A DNA stretch of 64,000 bases, from the NCBI GenBank assembly GCA_029891385.1, contig CM057228.1, forward strand, positions 57,543,783 to 57,607,782. The letters are read 5' to 3'. The DNA is from Erythroxylum novogranatense. Taxonomy: Eukaryota; Streptophyta; Magnoliopsida; Malpighiales; Erythroxylaceae. Under the pieces are notes generated by a model. It ran no database searches. It was not told the DNA's origin and was given only the letters and a program-made list of their open reading frames with translations. Shown piece by piece: positions 33,237 through 44,282 of the stretch. A program made the position numbers and the translations under genes. The first letter of the stretch is position 1. The number at the start of each line of letters is the position of its first letter.

Positions 33237-36200
33237 TGTTGGACCTCGATTTTTCAGTGGAATTTAGAAATAAGAAATGATAGAAAATCAGTGTGTTATA
33301 TATACATTACGGAAGTAATTATGCTTTAAGGAAATTATATGAAAAGAATTTTGAGTTTTGATGTTTCTTGAAAATTGTGGAAATTTCTATGATTTATGAA
33401 AGTCCAAGTGAATGAGTTGAGTGAAATGGGAGTGGAAAATCAGGAAATAAAGAAAGAAAATGAGAGAATTTGAAAATTAGGAAAGTTGACTTTTGGAGAT
33501 ATAAAGTTTGACTTGAGAGTTGACTTTTTGATTTTGGGAGAATTTGAGAAAATGGTCTTCGTAAGACTTGTCGTGTTTGTTGAAAGCTTTCTGTGGCCAT
33601 AAAGCATGCTATTTTTTGATGTCGGGATTTAGAGATATGATTTTCCAAAGATAAGGTTCTTTTGCTTTTTTTTGAAAATTCTATTAAGTATAGATTTGTG
33701 TGTTCTATGTTTCGAGGCCACTCGTCGTATGGATTTAGTTTTAATTAGAGTAATTGGTCTGCATGAAAGTTTTAGATGATGTTTTTATCTTTCCATTGAT
33801 ATAAAGTTTGCAATTTTTCGATATCGGAGCTAGGAGTTATGAGCGATTGAAATTTGGAAGTTGGTTAGGAAAAGTTGATTAGGACAGAATCTTTGGTTGA
33901 GTTTTTGACCTCTTTCGAGACCTAATTTGATTTTTGAGTTCTTCATGGAAGTTTTAGAGCTTCCTTTTATCTTTCCATCGACACCAAATTTGTCAAATTT
34001 CGAGTTCGGGATCAAGCGTTGTCATTTTTTAAAAATTCGTTCGGTTTGCTTTGCTTTTGATCCTACTTTATGTAATCTTTTGTTTATAAATTCTCCGTCC
34101 GACATCCGATTGATTCGATTTTTGAAACGTTGAATTCCTAAGACATTTAATTTCATTTTTATGGAAGATTATGATATTTAGAAGATGAAATGGAAAGAGA
34201 TTGATTGAACCTAAGTGAGAGGATGGGTTAAAGGTTATAAGTTAGATAACTTTCTGAACATGGTTTGGTATTTTACAAAATTCGGGAGCTGTGGAACTCC
34301 GATTGAGGTGATTCTTGAGGTAAATTAAAATTAAGATATGGGAATACAACTCATATGAAGGGATCGAATTCCAATTTCATCCCTAAGATGGTCAATTTAT
34401 GGAATTAAGTTGGCTTAATGTGCAGTCTCGGATTTTATGCAGGTCCGATAGTATTTCGGCCATAACTCTTTTGTTTTTTATCTGAATTGAGTGATTTTTG
34501 TATTGTTTTTATAGAGGAGAAATAGAGGAAAATTTTTTAAGAAGAATGTTTGTCCAAATTGTTTCGTTTAGCTGCTCAAATTCTGGACGCAAGGTATCAG
34601 ATTTTTTAAATGAAGTGCAGGGACAAACTTGGAAATAGGCTTAAAAGGAGGGGCATTTTGGTCTTTTACCCCTCATTTAAGTGACATGGCAGAAAACACA
34701 TAGAGCTGTCGTTTATACATCTGAAACTCACGAAAATGAGACAAAATAAAAGAAAGAAAAGATGAAGAAGAGAGAAGAAGGAGAGGTGCGACGGTGGAGA
34801 TGAGGAGAAGAAGAAGAAAGGCAAAGGTTGGGTCTTCTTTTCTGGGTTTCTTAGAGACATTTTCGAGCTGCTTCAAGGGGGAAAGGATAGAAGAAGATGA
34901 AAGCTTGTCTTGGAGATCAATAATGTCGTTAATGGTGGAGAAAATGGTAAGAGAGAGAAAGCTTTGAGTTTTGAATTTTCTAGAGAGATGTTAGTTGATT
35001 TAGCTTTAGATTGTTATGGATTTGAGTTTTATGAAGTTAATTTTAGAGATTATGTTTAGATGATGATTAATTTTGGAAAATTGATTAACTAAAGTTTATG
35101 CCTAATTTGGTGGTTTGAGGTTTTTGGAAATTAATAGCTTAAAATCATGGAAAATATGATGGATTGATGAAATATGAAATCAATTTTGAAGAAATTGTGA
35201 TTTATGATATTGAATTGTGATAAATTGGTTTAGGCAAATTGTGGAATTTGGGGTTTTTAGGAATTTGTAATTTAGATAACTTGAAGATGTGGGGAATTGA
35301 TGTTTTCTAAGCCCAATTTGAGGAATCATGTTGTTTATGATATTGAATTTTGGATAGATATGTTTAGGTAATTTTAGCGAAGAAGAACAACTGACGCTTT
35401 GGTCAAATTAATGATCGGGACGAGTTCCTAACTTCATTTCGAGGTGGGTAGTATATTTATTTATTGAATTTTAAGCTAAGCATGTTTATTTGAAAATTTC
35501 AAGAAGCAAATTTTGAAAAATTCAAGAAGCAATTGTTGAAAACTTAATGTTTAGATAAATGTTTTGAAAAATAAAATTTCCGAATGATTGAAGTTAATGC
35601 TTTTGGAAGGTTTATAAGAAAATGCAAGATTTATGAAAATCATGTTTTTGAATTATATAAAAAGTTTGAGCAATGTGTTCTGATATATGTTTGAAAGAAA
35701 GAAATTGCATTTATTGTTGTGCATTGATATGTGATTAAATTGGTGAATGTAAATTTAATGTGCATTCCAACATGATTTGGTGTGATTTATGTATGTGAGT
35801 GTGTCAAGTTTGACATTGTATGGAAATATGAAAAAAATTTTAAAGAAAATCAAGATTTTTAAAAGTGCTTACGGGTAACATGAATTTCCGTGTTCGCTTA
35901 TATGTTTTGTAGGTTTGGTCAGGTCCCATATGTGGGACGAGTGCGCACTTGTCCGTTTTATAGCCTTCTTCCGGCTGCCTGCTAGTGGCATAGAGCTCCG
36001 ATTTTGGACTCCCTTCACGGCTACACTGGACCGCTAAGCGGGAAAGTATAGTGCGTCCCATTCACAACAAGCACAGACCGCTATGCGGATCGGGGCAAGA
36101 CGTCTCTTTTGGACCGAACCAAACCATGTGATGTGTTTGTGTTTTTATTTTGTACTGTGTTATGCATTGCATGTTTTAAGAAAGTTTAAGAAATTTGAAA

Positions 36201-37321
36201 GTTCTTCATGAAATCTTGAAAGATGTGAAAAGTTTGAGAAATCTATTATTACGGATTTTCAGCTGAGAATTGATTGAATCGATTTTAACAATGTTTTGAG
36301 AAATAAGAAATTTGTCAGATTTTCGACTGTGAAATTTTTAGAAATAAATGGCAAAAAGTTTTGCAAAAATGTTTTCGATTATCGTTCAGTTTATAAATAT
36401 ATTATCCACGAGCTTTGTGCTCACCCCCCCTTTCATCCCCAATCTCCAGGTAATCGATCGGGAGATCGGATGAAAGAATGCCAAGTTTGATTTTTACATC
36501 ATTCGTATTTTTGTGCAAATTGAGATTTTGATAGTGTAAATGGCTTGCTATGCCATTAAAGTGTGCTGTGTATTTCATTTTAAGAATTTATTGAAAATTC
36601 TGAGCGTATGTATTTGAGTTAAGTTATGGAATTGGATTTATGTATGATTATGGATTTTGGATATGAATGGGGCTTGATTTATGAGTATGATTGTGAGAAT
36701 TACTGAAGTGTTTAGTTGTAGGGTTGCGTTTGTTTCTACTGTGAATTCCGGACGGGAGGTCCGATGATGATTGTATGGTTGGATATGTGTTTTAGAAGTG
36801 TATTTTTGCCTTTGCGAAAATTTTTTGGGCTGTCAAAATACATCTGTTATGCTGCTCGATTTTCGGTAAAAATCGGGTTAAGATAAGAATAAGAAGTTAG
36901 TTTGTTAAAGATGAGTTTTTAGTTAAGAAGATGAAATTTTTGGGATTTGAGTGATTAGTTAAGAAAAATAATATGAATCGAAATGTTGTTTGAGAATTAA
37001 GTGAATTGAAATTTGTGCGAGGATGAGTTTCCAAAAAGGAAATTGTATGGATTGATTATGTTTTGAATGAGTTTGAATAAAGAGAACAGAAATGTATGAA
37101 TAAAAAATTTATACCGGATTTCGGTTTGCCTTAGTCTAAGGTTCCAACGCAACTTTTCATTTCCTAAGATTTGCGCTTTCGGATGTCGGCATTTGTTTCC
37201 GTTTCGTTCTGTTTTGAATTCGAAAAGAATCCGTTCTTTCGATGTCTGCTTTCGATTCTGTTTGCTCGTTTCCGTTTCTGTTTTCCGGTTGGAATCCGGT
37301 TCCTGAGATTGGGTATCAACA
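33237..37321 (+). repeat. LTR F1 (5', 4085 bp)
   Basis: From TGTTGGACCTCG to GGGTATCAACA. Noncoding. It contains a purine-rich tract (34735-34830), the CTAGTGGCA module with GACCGCT hairpin repeats (35965-36103), the CTCACCCCCCC...CTCCAGGT block (36419-36451), and a TTTCG-rich terminal part (37165-37300). Open frames inside are short and differ between the two LTR copies. Confidence 0.9.
36015..36103. repeat. tandem hairpin units in LTR F1
   Basis: Two units of about 45 bp with CGGCTACACTGGACCGCTAA and GCACAGACCGCTATGCGGAT. In F2 (40710-40799) the second unit forms a stem CTGCACAG/CTGTGCAG around GACCGCTATGTGGGA. Confidence 0.7.
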
Positions 37322-37928
37322 TTTATGGTATCAGAGCCCAGTAATAGGATCTTAACTGGGCATATAAGATTGAGAAGAGTGTGTAAGGATAAATCGTTTG
37401 ATTTCGATAACAATAAGTATGAATGACTTTAGGAATGTGCAATTGATATGAATGATTTGTCATGAATTATGTTAAGAATAAAAGTGATTATTTGATGAAG
37501 ATGATAAGAATTTTGAGCAATTTAAGGAAAGAGTTCATAAAATTGAGAGTTCATGATGTATTGGATGAATAGATGTTGAATGTTTATGTGTGAGATGAAA
37601 TGAGAAAGGTTTGAAAGATGGGATTAATATTGAAGATCCATTGGTTAATTCGGAATGATTATTGTCTTTATTGGGCATACGAACTGTGAAAATGTGTTAA
37701 GAAATGTTTGATTTGAGGAGATAGTGATTTTGGATATGATATTAGTATTCGACATAAGAAGTGAATAAGGGAAAATAAGTTGAGAATTATGTGTGATGAG
37801 GAAAAAGTGATTGATTATGATTTTTGGAAAGAAATTAGAAAGAAAGTGTTTGATGAATCTTTGTTTAGAAAGATAAGTTACTATAAGTATGAATTTCGAG
37901 GACAAAATTCTTTTAAGATACGGAGAAA
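37322..37928 (+). other. internal region of element F, noncoding (607 bp)
   Basis: Starts with the PBS TTTATGGTATCAGAGCCC (37322-37339; initiator Met tRNA type) and ends with purine tract AAGATACGGAGAAA (37915-37928). Between them is AT-rich, G/A-biased sequence with many stops in all frames. GAATTTCGAGGACAAAATTC (37891-37910) resembles the gypsy pol terminus. Confidence 0.88.
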
Positions 37929-40900
37929 TGTTGGACCCCGATTTTTCAGTGGAATTTAGAAATAAGAAATGATAGAAAATCAGTGTGTTATATATACATT
38001 ACGGAAGTAATTATGCTTTAAGGAAATTATGAGAAAAGAATTTTGAGTTTTGATGTTTCTTGATAATTGTGAAAATTTGTATGATTTATGAAAGTCCAAG
38101 TGAATGAGTTGAGTGAAATGGGAGTGGAAAATCAGGAAATAAAGAAAAAAAATGAGAGAATTTGAAAATTAGGAAAGTTGACTTTTGGAGATAGAAAGTT
38201 TGACTTGAGAGTTGACTTTTTGATTTTGAGAGAATTTGAGAAAATGATCTTCGTAAGACTTGTAGTGTTTGTTGAAAGCTTTCTGTGGCCATAAAGTATG
38301 CTATTTTTCGATGTTGGGATTTAGAGATATGATTTTCCAAAGATAAGGTTCTTTTGCTTTCTTCTGAAAATGCTATTAAGTATAGATTTATGTGTTCTAT
38401 GCTTCGAGACCACTCGTCGTATGGATTTAGTTTTAATTAGAGTAATTGGTCTTCATGAAAGTTTTAGATGATGTTTTTATCTTTCCATTGATATAAAGTT
38501 TGCAATTTTTCGATATCGGAGCTAGGAGTTATGAGCGATTGAAATTTGGAAGTTGGTTAGGAAAAGTTGATTAGGACAGAATCTTTGGTTGAGTTTTTGA
38601 CCTCTTTTGAGACCTAATTTGTTTTTTGACTTCTCCATGGAAGTTTTAGAGCTTCCTTTTATCTTTCCATCGACACCAAATTTGTCAAATTCCGAGTTCG
38701 GGATCAAGAGTTGTGATTTTTGAAAAATTCGTTCGGTTTGCTTTGCTTTTGATCCTACTTTATGTAATCTTTTATTTATAAATCCTCCGTCCGACATCCG
38801 ATTGATTCGATTTTTGAAGCGTTGGATTCCTAAGACATTTAATTTCATTTTTATGGAAGATTATGATATTTAGAAGATGAAATGGAAAGAGATTGATTGA
38901 ACCTAAGTGAGAGGATGGGTTAAAGGTTATAAGTTAGATAACTTTCTGAATATGGTTTGGTATTTTACAAAATTCGGGAGCTGTGGAACTCCGATTGAGG
39001 TGATTATTGAGGCAAATTAAAATTAAGATACGGGACTACAACTCATATGAAGGGATCGAATTCCAATTTCATCCCTAAGATGGTCAATTTATGTAATTAA
39101 GTTGGCTTAATGTGCAATCTCGGATTTTATGCAAGTCCAATAGTATTTCGGCCATAACTCTTTCGTTTTTGATCCGAATTGAGTGGTTTTTGTTTTTTTT
39201 TATAGAGGAGAAATAGAGGAAAAATTTTCAAGAAGAAAGTTTGTCTAAATTGTTTCGTTTAGCAGCTCAAATTCTGGACGCAAGGTATCAGATTTTTCAA
39301 ATCAAGTGCAGGGACAAACTTGGAAATAGGCTTAAAAGGAGGGGCATTTTGGTCTTTTACCCCTCATTTAAGTGACATGGCAGAAAACACATAGAGCTGT
39401 CATTTATACATCTGAAACTCACGAAAATGAGACAAAATAAAAGAAAGAAAAGATGAAGAAGAGAGAAGAAGGAGAGGTGCGACGGTGGAGATGAGGAGAA
39501 GAAGAAGAAGAAGAAAGGCAAAGGTTGGGTCTTCTTTTCTGGGTTTCTTAGAAACATTTTCAAGCTGGTTCAAGGGGGAAAGGTAGAAGAAGATGAAAGC
39601 TTGTCTTGGAGGTCAATAATGTCGTTAATGGTGGAGAAAATGGTAAGAGAGAGAAAGCTTTGATTTTTGAATTTTCTAGAGAGTTGTTAGTTGATTTAGC
39701 TTTAGATTGTTATGGATTTGAGTTTTATGAAGTTAATTTTAGAGATTATGTTTAGATGATGATTAATTTTGGAAAATTGATTAACTAAGGTTTATGCCTA
39801 ATTTGGTGGTTTGAGGTTTTTGGAAATTAATAGCTTAAAATCATGGCAAATATGATGGATTGATGAAATATGAAATCAATTTTGAAGAAATTGTGATTTA
39901 TGATATTGAATTGTGATAAATTGGTTTAGGCAAATTGTGGAATTTGGGGTTTTCAAGAATTTGTAATTTAGATAACTTGAAGATGTGGGGAATTGATATT
40001 TTCTAAGCCCAATTTGAGGAATCATGTTGTTTATGATATTGAATTTTGGATGGATATGTTTAGGTAATTTTAGCGAAGAAGAACAACTGGCGCTTTGGTC
40101 AAATTAATGATCGGGACGAGTTCCTAGCTTCATTTCGAGGTGGGTAGTATATTTATTTATTGAATTTTAAGTTAAGCATGTTTATTCGAAAAATTCAAGA
40201 AGCAAATTTCGAAAAATTCAAGAAGCAATTGTTGAAAACTTAATGTTTAGATAAATGTTTTGAAAAATAAAATTTCTGAATGATTGAAGTTAATGCTTTT
40301 GGAAGGTTTATAAGAAAATGCAAGATTTATGAAAATCATGTTTTTGAATTATATGAAAAGTTTAAGCAATGTGTTCTGATATATGTTTGAAAGAAAGAAA
40401 TTGCATTTATTGTTGTGCATTGATATGTGATTAAATTGGTGAATGTAAATTGAATGTGCATTCCAACATGATTTGGTGTGATTTATGTATGTGAGTATGT
40501 CAAGTTTGACATTGTATGGAAATATGAAAAAATTTAAAAAAAATCAAGATTTTGAAAAGTGCCTACGAGCAACCTGAATTTTCGTTTTCGCTTATGTGTT
40601 ATGTGGGTTTGGTCAGGTCCCATATGTGTGACAAATGCACACTTGTTCGTTTTATAGCCTTCTCCCGGCTGCCCGCTAGTGGCATGGAGCTCTGATTTCG
40701 GACTCCCTTCACGACTACACTAGACCACTAAGAGGGAAAATGTAGTACGTCCCATTCACGGCTGCACAGGACCGCTATGTGGGACTGTGCAGTACGTCCT
40801 GTTTTGGACCAAACCAAACCATGTGATGTGTTTGTGTTTTTATTTTGTACTGTATTATGCGTTGCATGTTTTGAGAAAGTTTAAGAAATTTGGAAGTTCT

Positions 40901-42013
40901 TCATGAAATCTTGAAAGATGTGAAAAGTTTGAGAAATCTATTATTACGGATTTTCAACCGAGAATTGATTGAATCGATTTTAACAATGTTTTGAGAAATA
41001 AGATATTTGTTAGATTTTCGACTGTGAAATTTTTAGAAATAAATGGCAAAAAGTTTTGCAAAAATGTTTTCGCTTATCGTTCAGTTTATAAATATATTAT
41101 CCACGAGCTTTGTGCTCACCCCCCCTTCATCCCCAATCTCCAGGTATTCGAGTGGGAGATCGGTTGAAAGAATGCCAAGTTTGATTTTTACATCGTTCGT
41201 ATTTTGGTGCAAATTGAGATTTTGATAGTGTAAATGGCTTGCTATGCCATTAAAGTGTGCTGTGTATTTTATTTTGAGAATGTATTGAAAATTCTGAGCG
41301 TATGTATTTGAGTTAAGTTATGGGATTGGATTTATGTATGATCATGGATTTTGGATATGAATGGGGCTTGATTTATGAGTATGATTGTGAGAATTACTGA
41401 AGTGTTTAGTTGTAGGGTTGCGTTTGTTTCTGCTGGGGATTCCGGACGGGAAGTCCGATGATGGTTGTACGGTTGGATATGTGTTTTAGAAGTGTATTTT
41501 TGCCTTTGCGGAAATTTTTTGGGCTGTCAAAATACAGCCGTTATACTGCCCGATTTTCGATAAAAATCGGGTTAAGATAAGAATAAGAAGTTAGTTTGTT
41601 AAAGATGAGTTTTTAGTTAAGAAGATGAAATTTTTGGGATTTGTGTGATTCGTTAAGAAAAATAATATGAATCGAAACATTGTTTGAGAATTAAGTGAAT
41701 TGAAATTTGTGCGAGGATGAGTTTCCAAAAAGGAAATTGTATGGATTGGTTATGTTTTGAATGAGTTTGAATAAAGAGAATAGAAATATATGAAAAAAAA
41801 TTATATCGGATTTCGGTTTGGCTTAGTCTAAGGTTCCAACGCAACTTTTCATTTCCTAAGATTTGCGCTTTCGGATGTCGGCATTTGTTTCCGTTTCGTT
41901 CCGTTTCGAATTCGAAAAGAATCCGTTCTTTCGATGTCTACTTTCGATTCTGTTTGCTCATTTTCGTTTCGGTTTTTCGATTGGGATCCGGTTCCTGAGA
42001 TTGGGTCCCAACA
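37929..42013 (+). repeat. LTR F2 (3', 4085 bp)
   Basis: From TGTTGGACCCCG to GGGTCCCAACA, nearly the same as F1. The hairpin-repeat segment (40710-40799) is among the more diverged parts, and a GAA run is six bases longer here (39498-39513). No gene. Confidence 0.9.
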
Positions 42014-42463
42014 AAGAGTACGAGTGGAGGTTGTCAATTTCTTGGATCAAACCTAGTTTCCTCGTCAAGCAAGAGACAAAACTCAATCGCGCTATCAACT
42101 GTCGAAGCCGAGTACATGTCTGCCATAAGCTGTTGTTCGCAAACATTGTGGATTAAATATTAACTAGAAGATTATTCAGTTCAAGAAGAGGAGATCCCAA
42201 TTTTCTGTGACAACACCAATGCCATCAACTTATCGAAGAACCCTATACAACATTCGAGAGTAAAACATATAGAAGTCAGACTTCATTTCTTGGGAGACTA
42301 TGTTCAGAGAAAGGTTGTGAGTCTACAGTTTATTGAGACAGAGTTTCAATGGGAAGATATCTTTACTAAACCATTAAGTGAAGAACGGTTAAATGAAATC
42401 AGACAGAACCTCAACATGGTAATGTTAAATGACCAACCGCCTGACATTTCACAGCCAAGTTAA
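42014..42463 (+). pseudogene. Sirevirus RNase H C-terminal part
   Basis: Right of element F the same frame resumes. It has LSTVEAEYMSAISCCSQTLW (Glu motif), EEIPIFCDNTNAINLSKNP (Asp motif), HSRVKHIEVRLHFLGDYV and EDIFTKPLSEERLNEIR, the C-terminal hallmarks of copia RNase H. One TAA near 42159 interrupts it. The natural polyprotein stop is the TAA at 42461-42463. Confidence 0.9.
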
Positions 42464-42723
42464 AAGGTCGTCAAAGTTAACGATGTCAGAAACAGTGAGT
42501 TACAACTGGTAACTTCTATCACAAGGAAATTTTGGATGGAAAGTCTCATAGTCTTGAGAACCTCACCGATTCTAGAACACGCCTGATAAGACATTTTGAG
42601 TAGCCTCAAATCAGAAACCTTTCGAATACTCTCAACCCACAAACTTTTCAGCCCTCTCAAACCTCTGAAATCAACCTTACCTTTAAAGAACAGATTACCT
42701 AATTCAGTTTCTACTCAGAATCA

Positions 42724-44282
42724 ATGGAGCCAGCGATGATCTACGAAAGGCATGTGGATTTTGAATCTCTGAGGAAAGATGATATGGACATCTAACCAGA
42801 GATTGTAGAAGCCAGCTGGAGGAAGTTCTTCCAGGTGCGGGAGTATGTTCATCAAAATGAAGTATATGAGTTTTGGAAAAATGTGCAGATGGTAGATAAA
42901 GCTATTGTTTCTACAGTAGGCGGACTGTCTATTATTGTAACAACAGAGTTGATCGAGAAGGTGACTTGATGTCCATCTATTGGAGAGAAGCTGACGAGCA
43001 AAGCTAGATGAATGACAAAGGTCAGTTTAAAGGAAGACGAAGTCAGTAGACAGTTGTATGGAGAAATTACCCTATAGAGAGGAAGACCTCGAGTCTGGTG
43101 CTGAAGGCGAGGGTCTTACATGCGATTCTGTTTAACTGCGTCTTACCGAGAGTGGGTTCAAGGCATTTGGTGACTACTCTGGATGAACAATGCCTATTCT
43201 ACTTGCTGAATCGCCAACTAGTTGACCTACCATTTCTAATTTTTCAGTATATGGTTAAGGGGATGAAGGATACTAAAAGCTACCCGTATGGAATGTTGTT
43301 AACAAGGATTTTCAGGGAGTCTGGAGTCCGTCTTGATAGAGGAATCAGATGAATGATGCCTGTTAAGAGTGTTATCGAGTCGGGTACTATAAGGAAAATG
43401 GGCTTGAAGAATCTGGACAGAGCAGAAGCAGATTTTGAAAATAAAGCTAGAAATGAGGGGGAGCAGATACAAAAGAGGTCTCCCACAAAGAGTTTTAAAT
43501 CTCAAGATAGTGGAAGAATGCCCATAAATGAAAGAAGAAAATCATCTAAAGAAGTTTTGACGGAAAAGATGATTTCTCAAAAAGAAAGTAACCAAGTTTG
43601 GAGTACAGATGAAAGTGTATTGAAGAGAAAAGGGGAGAAGCTTTTGAGTGATATTCCTAAGAAGGTGAAGAGATCACCCAGGATTCGAACCTTGAGACAG
43701 TAAGAAGAAAAGAGGTCCAAAGAACGAAGTCAGGCAGAAGTCTCTGCGACTCGCGCACGGAAGGCTATGAGATCTCTAGTCTCAATCTTAAGCGAAGAAT
43801 CAGCCAATCAGGCTAAGGAGACTAAGAGAAAAAGAAAATTGGAGTATGAGAAGAAGAAACCCCAACCTCAAAAAACTCCAAGACTGACTAAGGCAGTGAA
43901 AATGACTAAGGAAGCTAGTCAGAAGAAGAGTATTTCCACTGCTAAGGACGTTAGTCAGAAGAAGAATACTCCTATTGCTGTTCCACAAGAGACAACAGCA
44001 GAACTAAGTCTGGTAAGTGTTATTCCTACAGAGGTTAATCATCAGGAAGCAACAAAACTTAGTTTGGTACAGGTTCAACATGAAGAATCTGAAGAACTCA
44101 GTCTGGTTCCATACAACTATTCTGAATTTCTGAGGAAAGACGAATTGGAAGTCAAATTGATTGAAGAAGTTGAGTCTGTGACTAAAAGGAGTACTTCAAT
44201 AATCATCAGGGATACACCGAGGAGGTTAGTAAAGGCATACTTACAACCTATTATGATAAATAGTGAGACATGGCATCTGTTG
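42724..44282 (+). pseudogene. Sirevirus env-like ORF / putative plant transposon protein, broken
   Basis: Starts at the ATG at 42724. The first part has RKFFQVREYVHQNEVYEFW; then a frameshift occurs between about 42970 and 43098. From 43098 one frame carries RVLHAILFNCVLPRVGS, FYLLNRQLVDLPFLIFQYM and YPYGMLLTRIFRESGV, which I recognise as the 'putative plant transposon / envelope-like' domain that follows pol in Sireviruses. The same frame continues to 44282 past TGA at 43350-43352 and TAA at 43701-43703. The tail is K/E/S-rich, with two SQKK repeats and three LSLV repeats. No signal peptide or clear membrane anchor is visible, so an envelope role is unproven. LTR I cuts it off. Confidence 0.75.

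Larger units (their letters stand above)
33237..42013 (+). mobile_element. Non-autonomous LTR element F (LARD-like) inserted in Sirevirus RNase H
   Basis: Two LTRs of 4085 bp each (33237-37321 and 37929-42013) flank a 607-bp internal region. PBS adjoins the left LTR and a purine tract the right LTR, so it lies on the plus strand. TSD AAGAG is perfect at 33232-33236 and 42014-42018, and the Sirevirus frame is continuous outside it. No protein is encoded. The sequence before the right LTR (GAATTTCGAGGACAAAATTC) resembles the 3' end of gypsy pol, so it was probably derived from a gypsy element and moved by enzymes supplied elsewhere. Confidence 0.92.
30672..44282 (+). mobile_element. Sirevirus-like Ty1/copia element J, 5' and 3' ends not in view, split by F
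   Basis: Plus-strand copia element, the oldest layer seen. It begins at 30672 in the reading between protease and integrase, right after the gypsy LTR, and runs through integrase, RT, RNase H and a long env-like frame until LTR fragment I at 44283. Element F (33237-42013) sits in the RNase H region with a perfect TSD AAGAG. RT motifs and the additional ORF after RNase H point to Sirevirus (Pseudoviridae). Its 5' LTR and gag should lie left of the window, its 3' LTR beyond the right edge. Confidence 0.82.
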
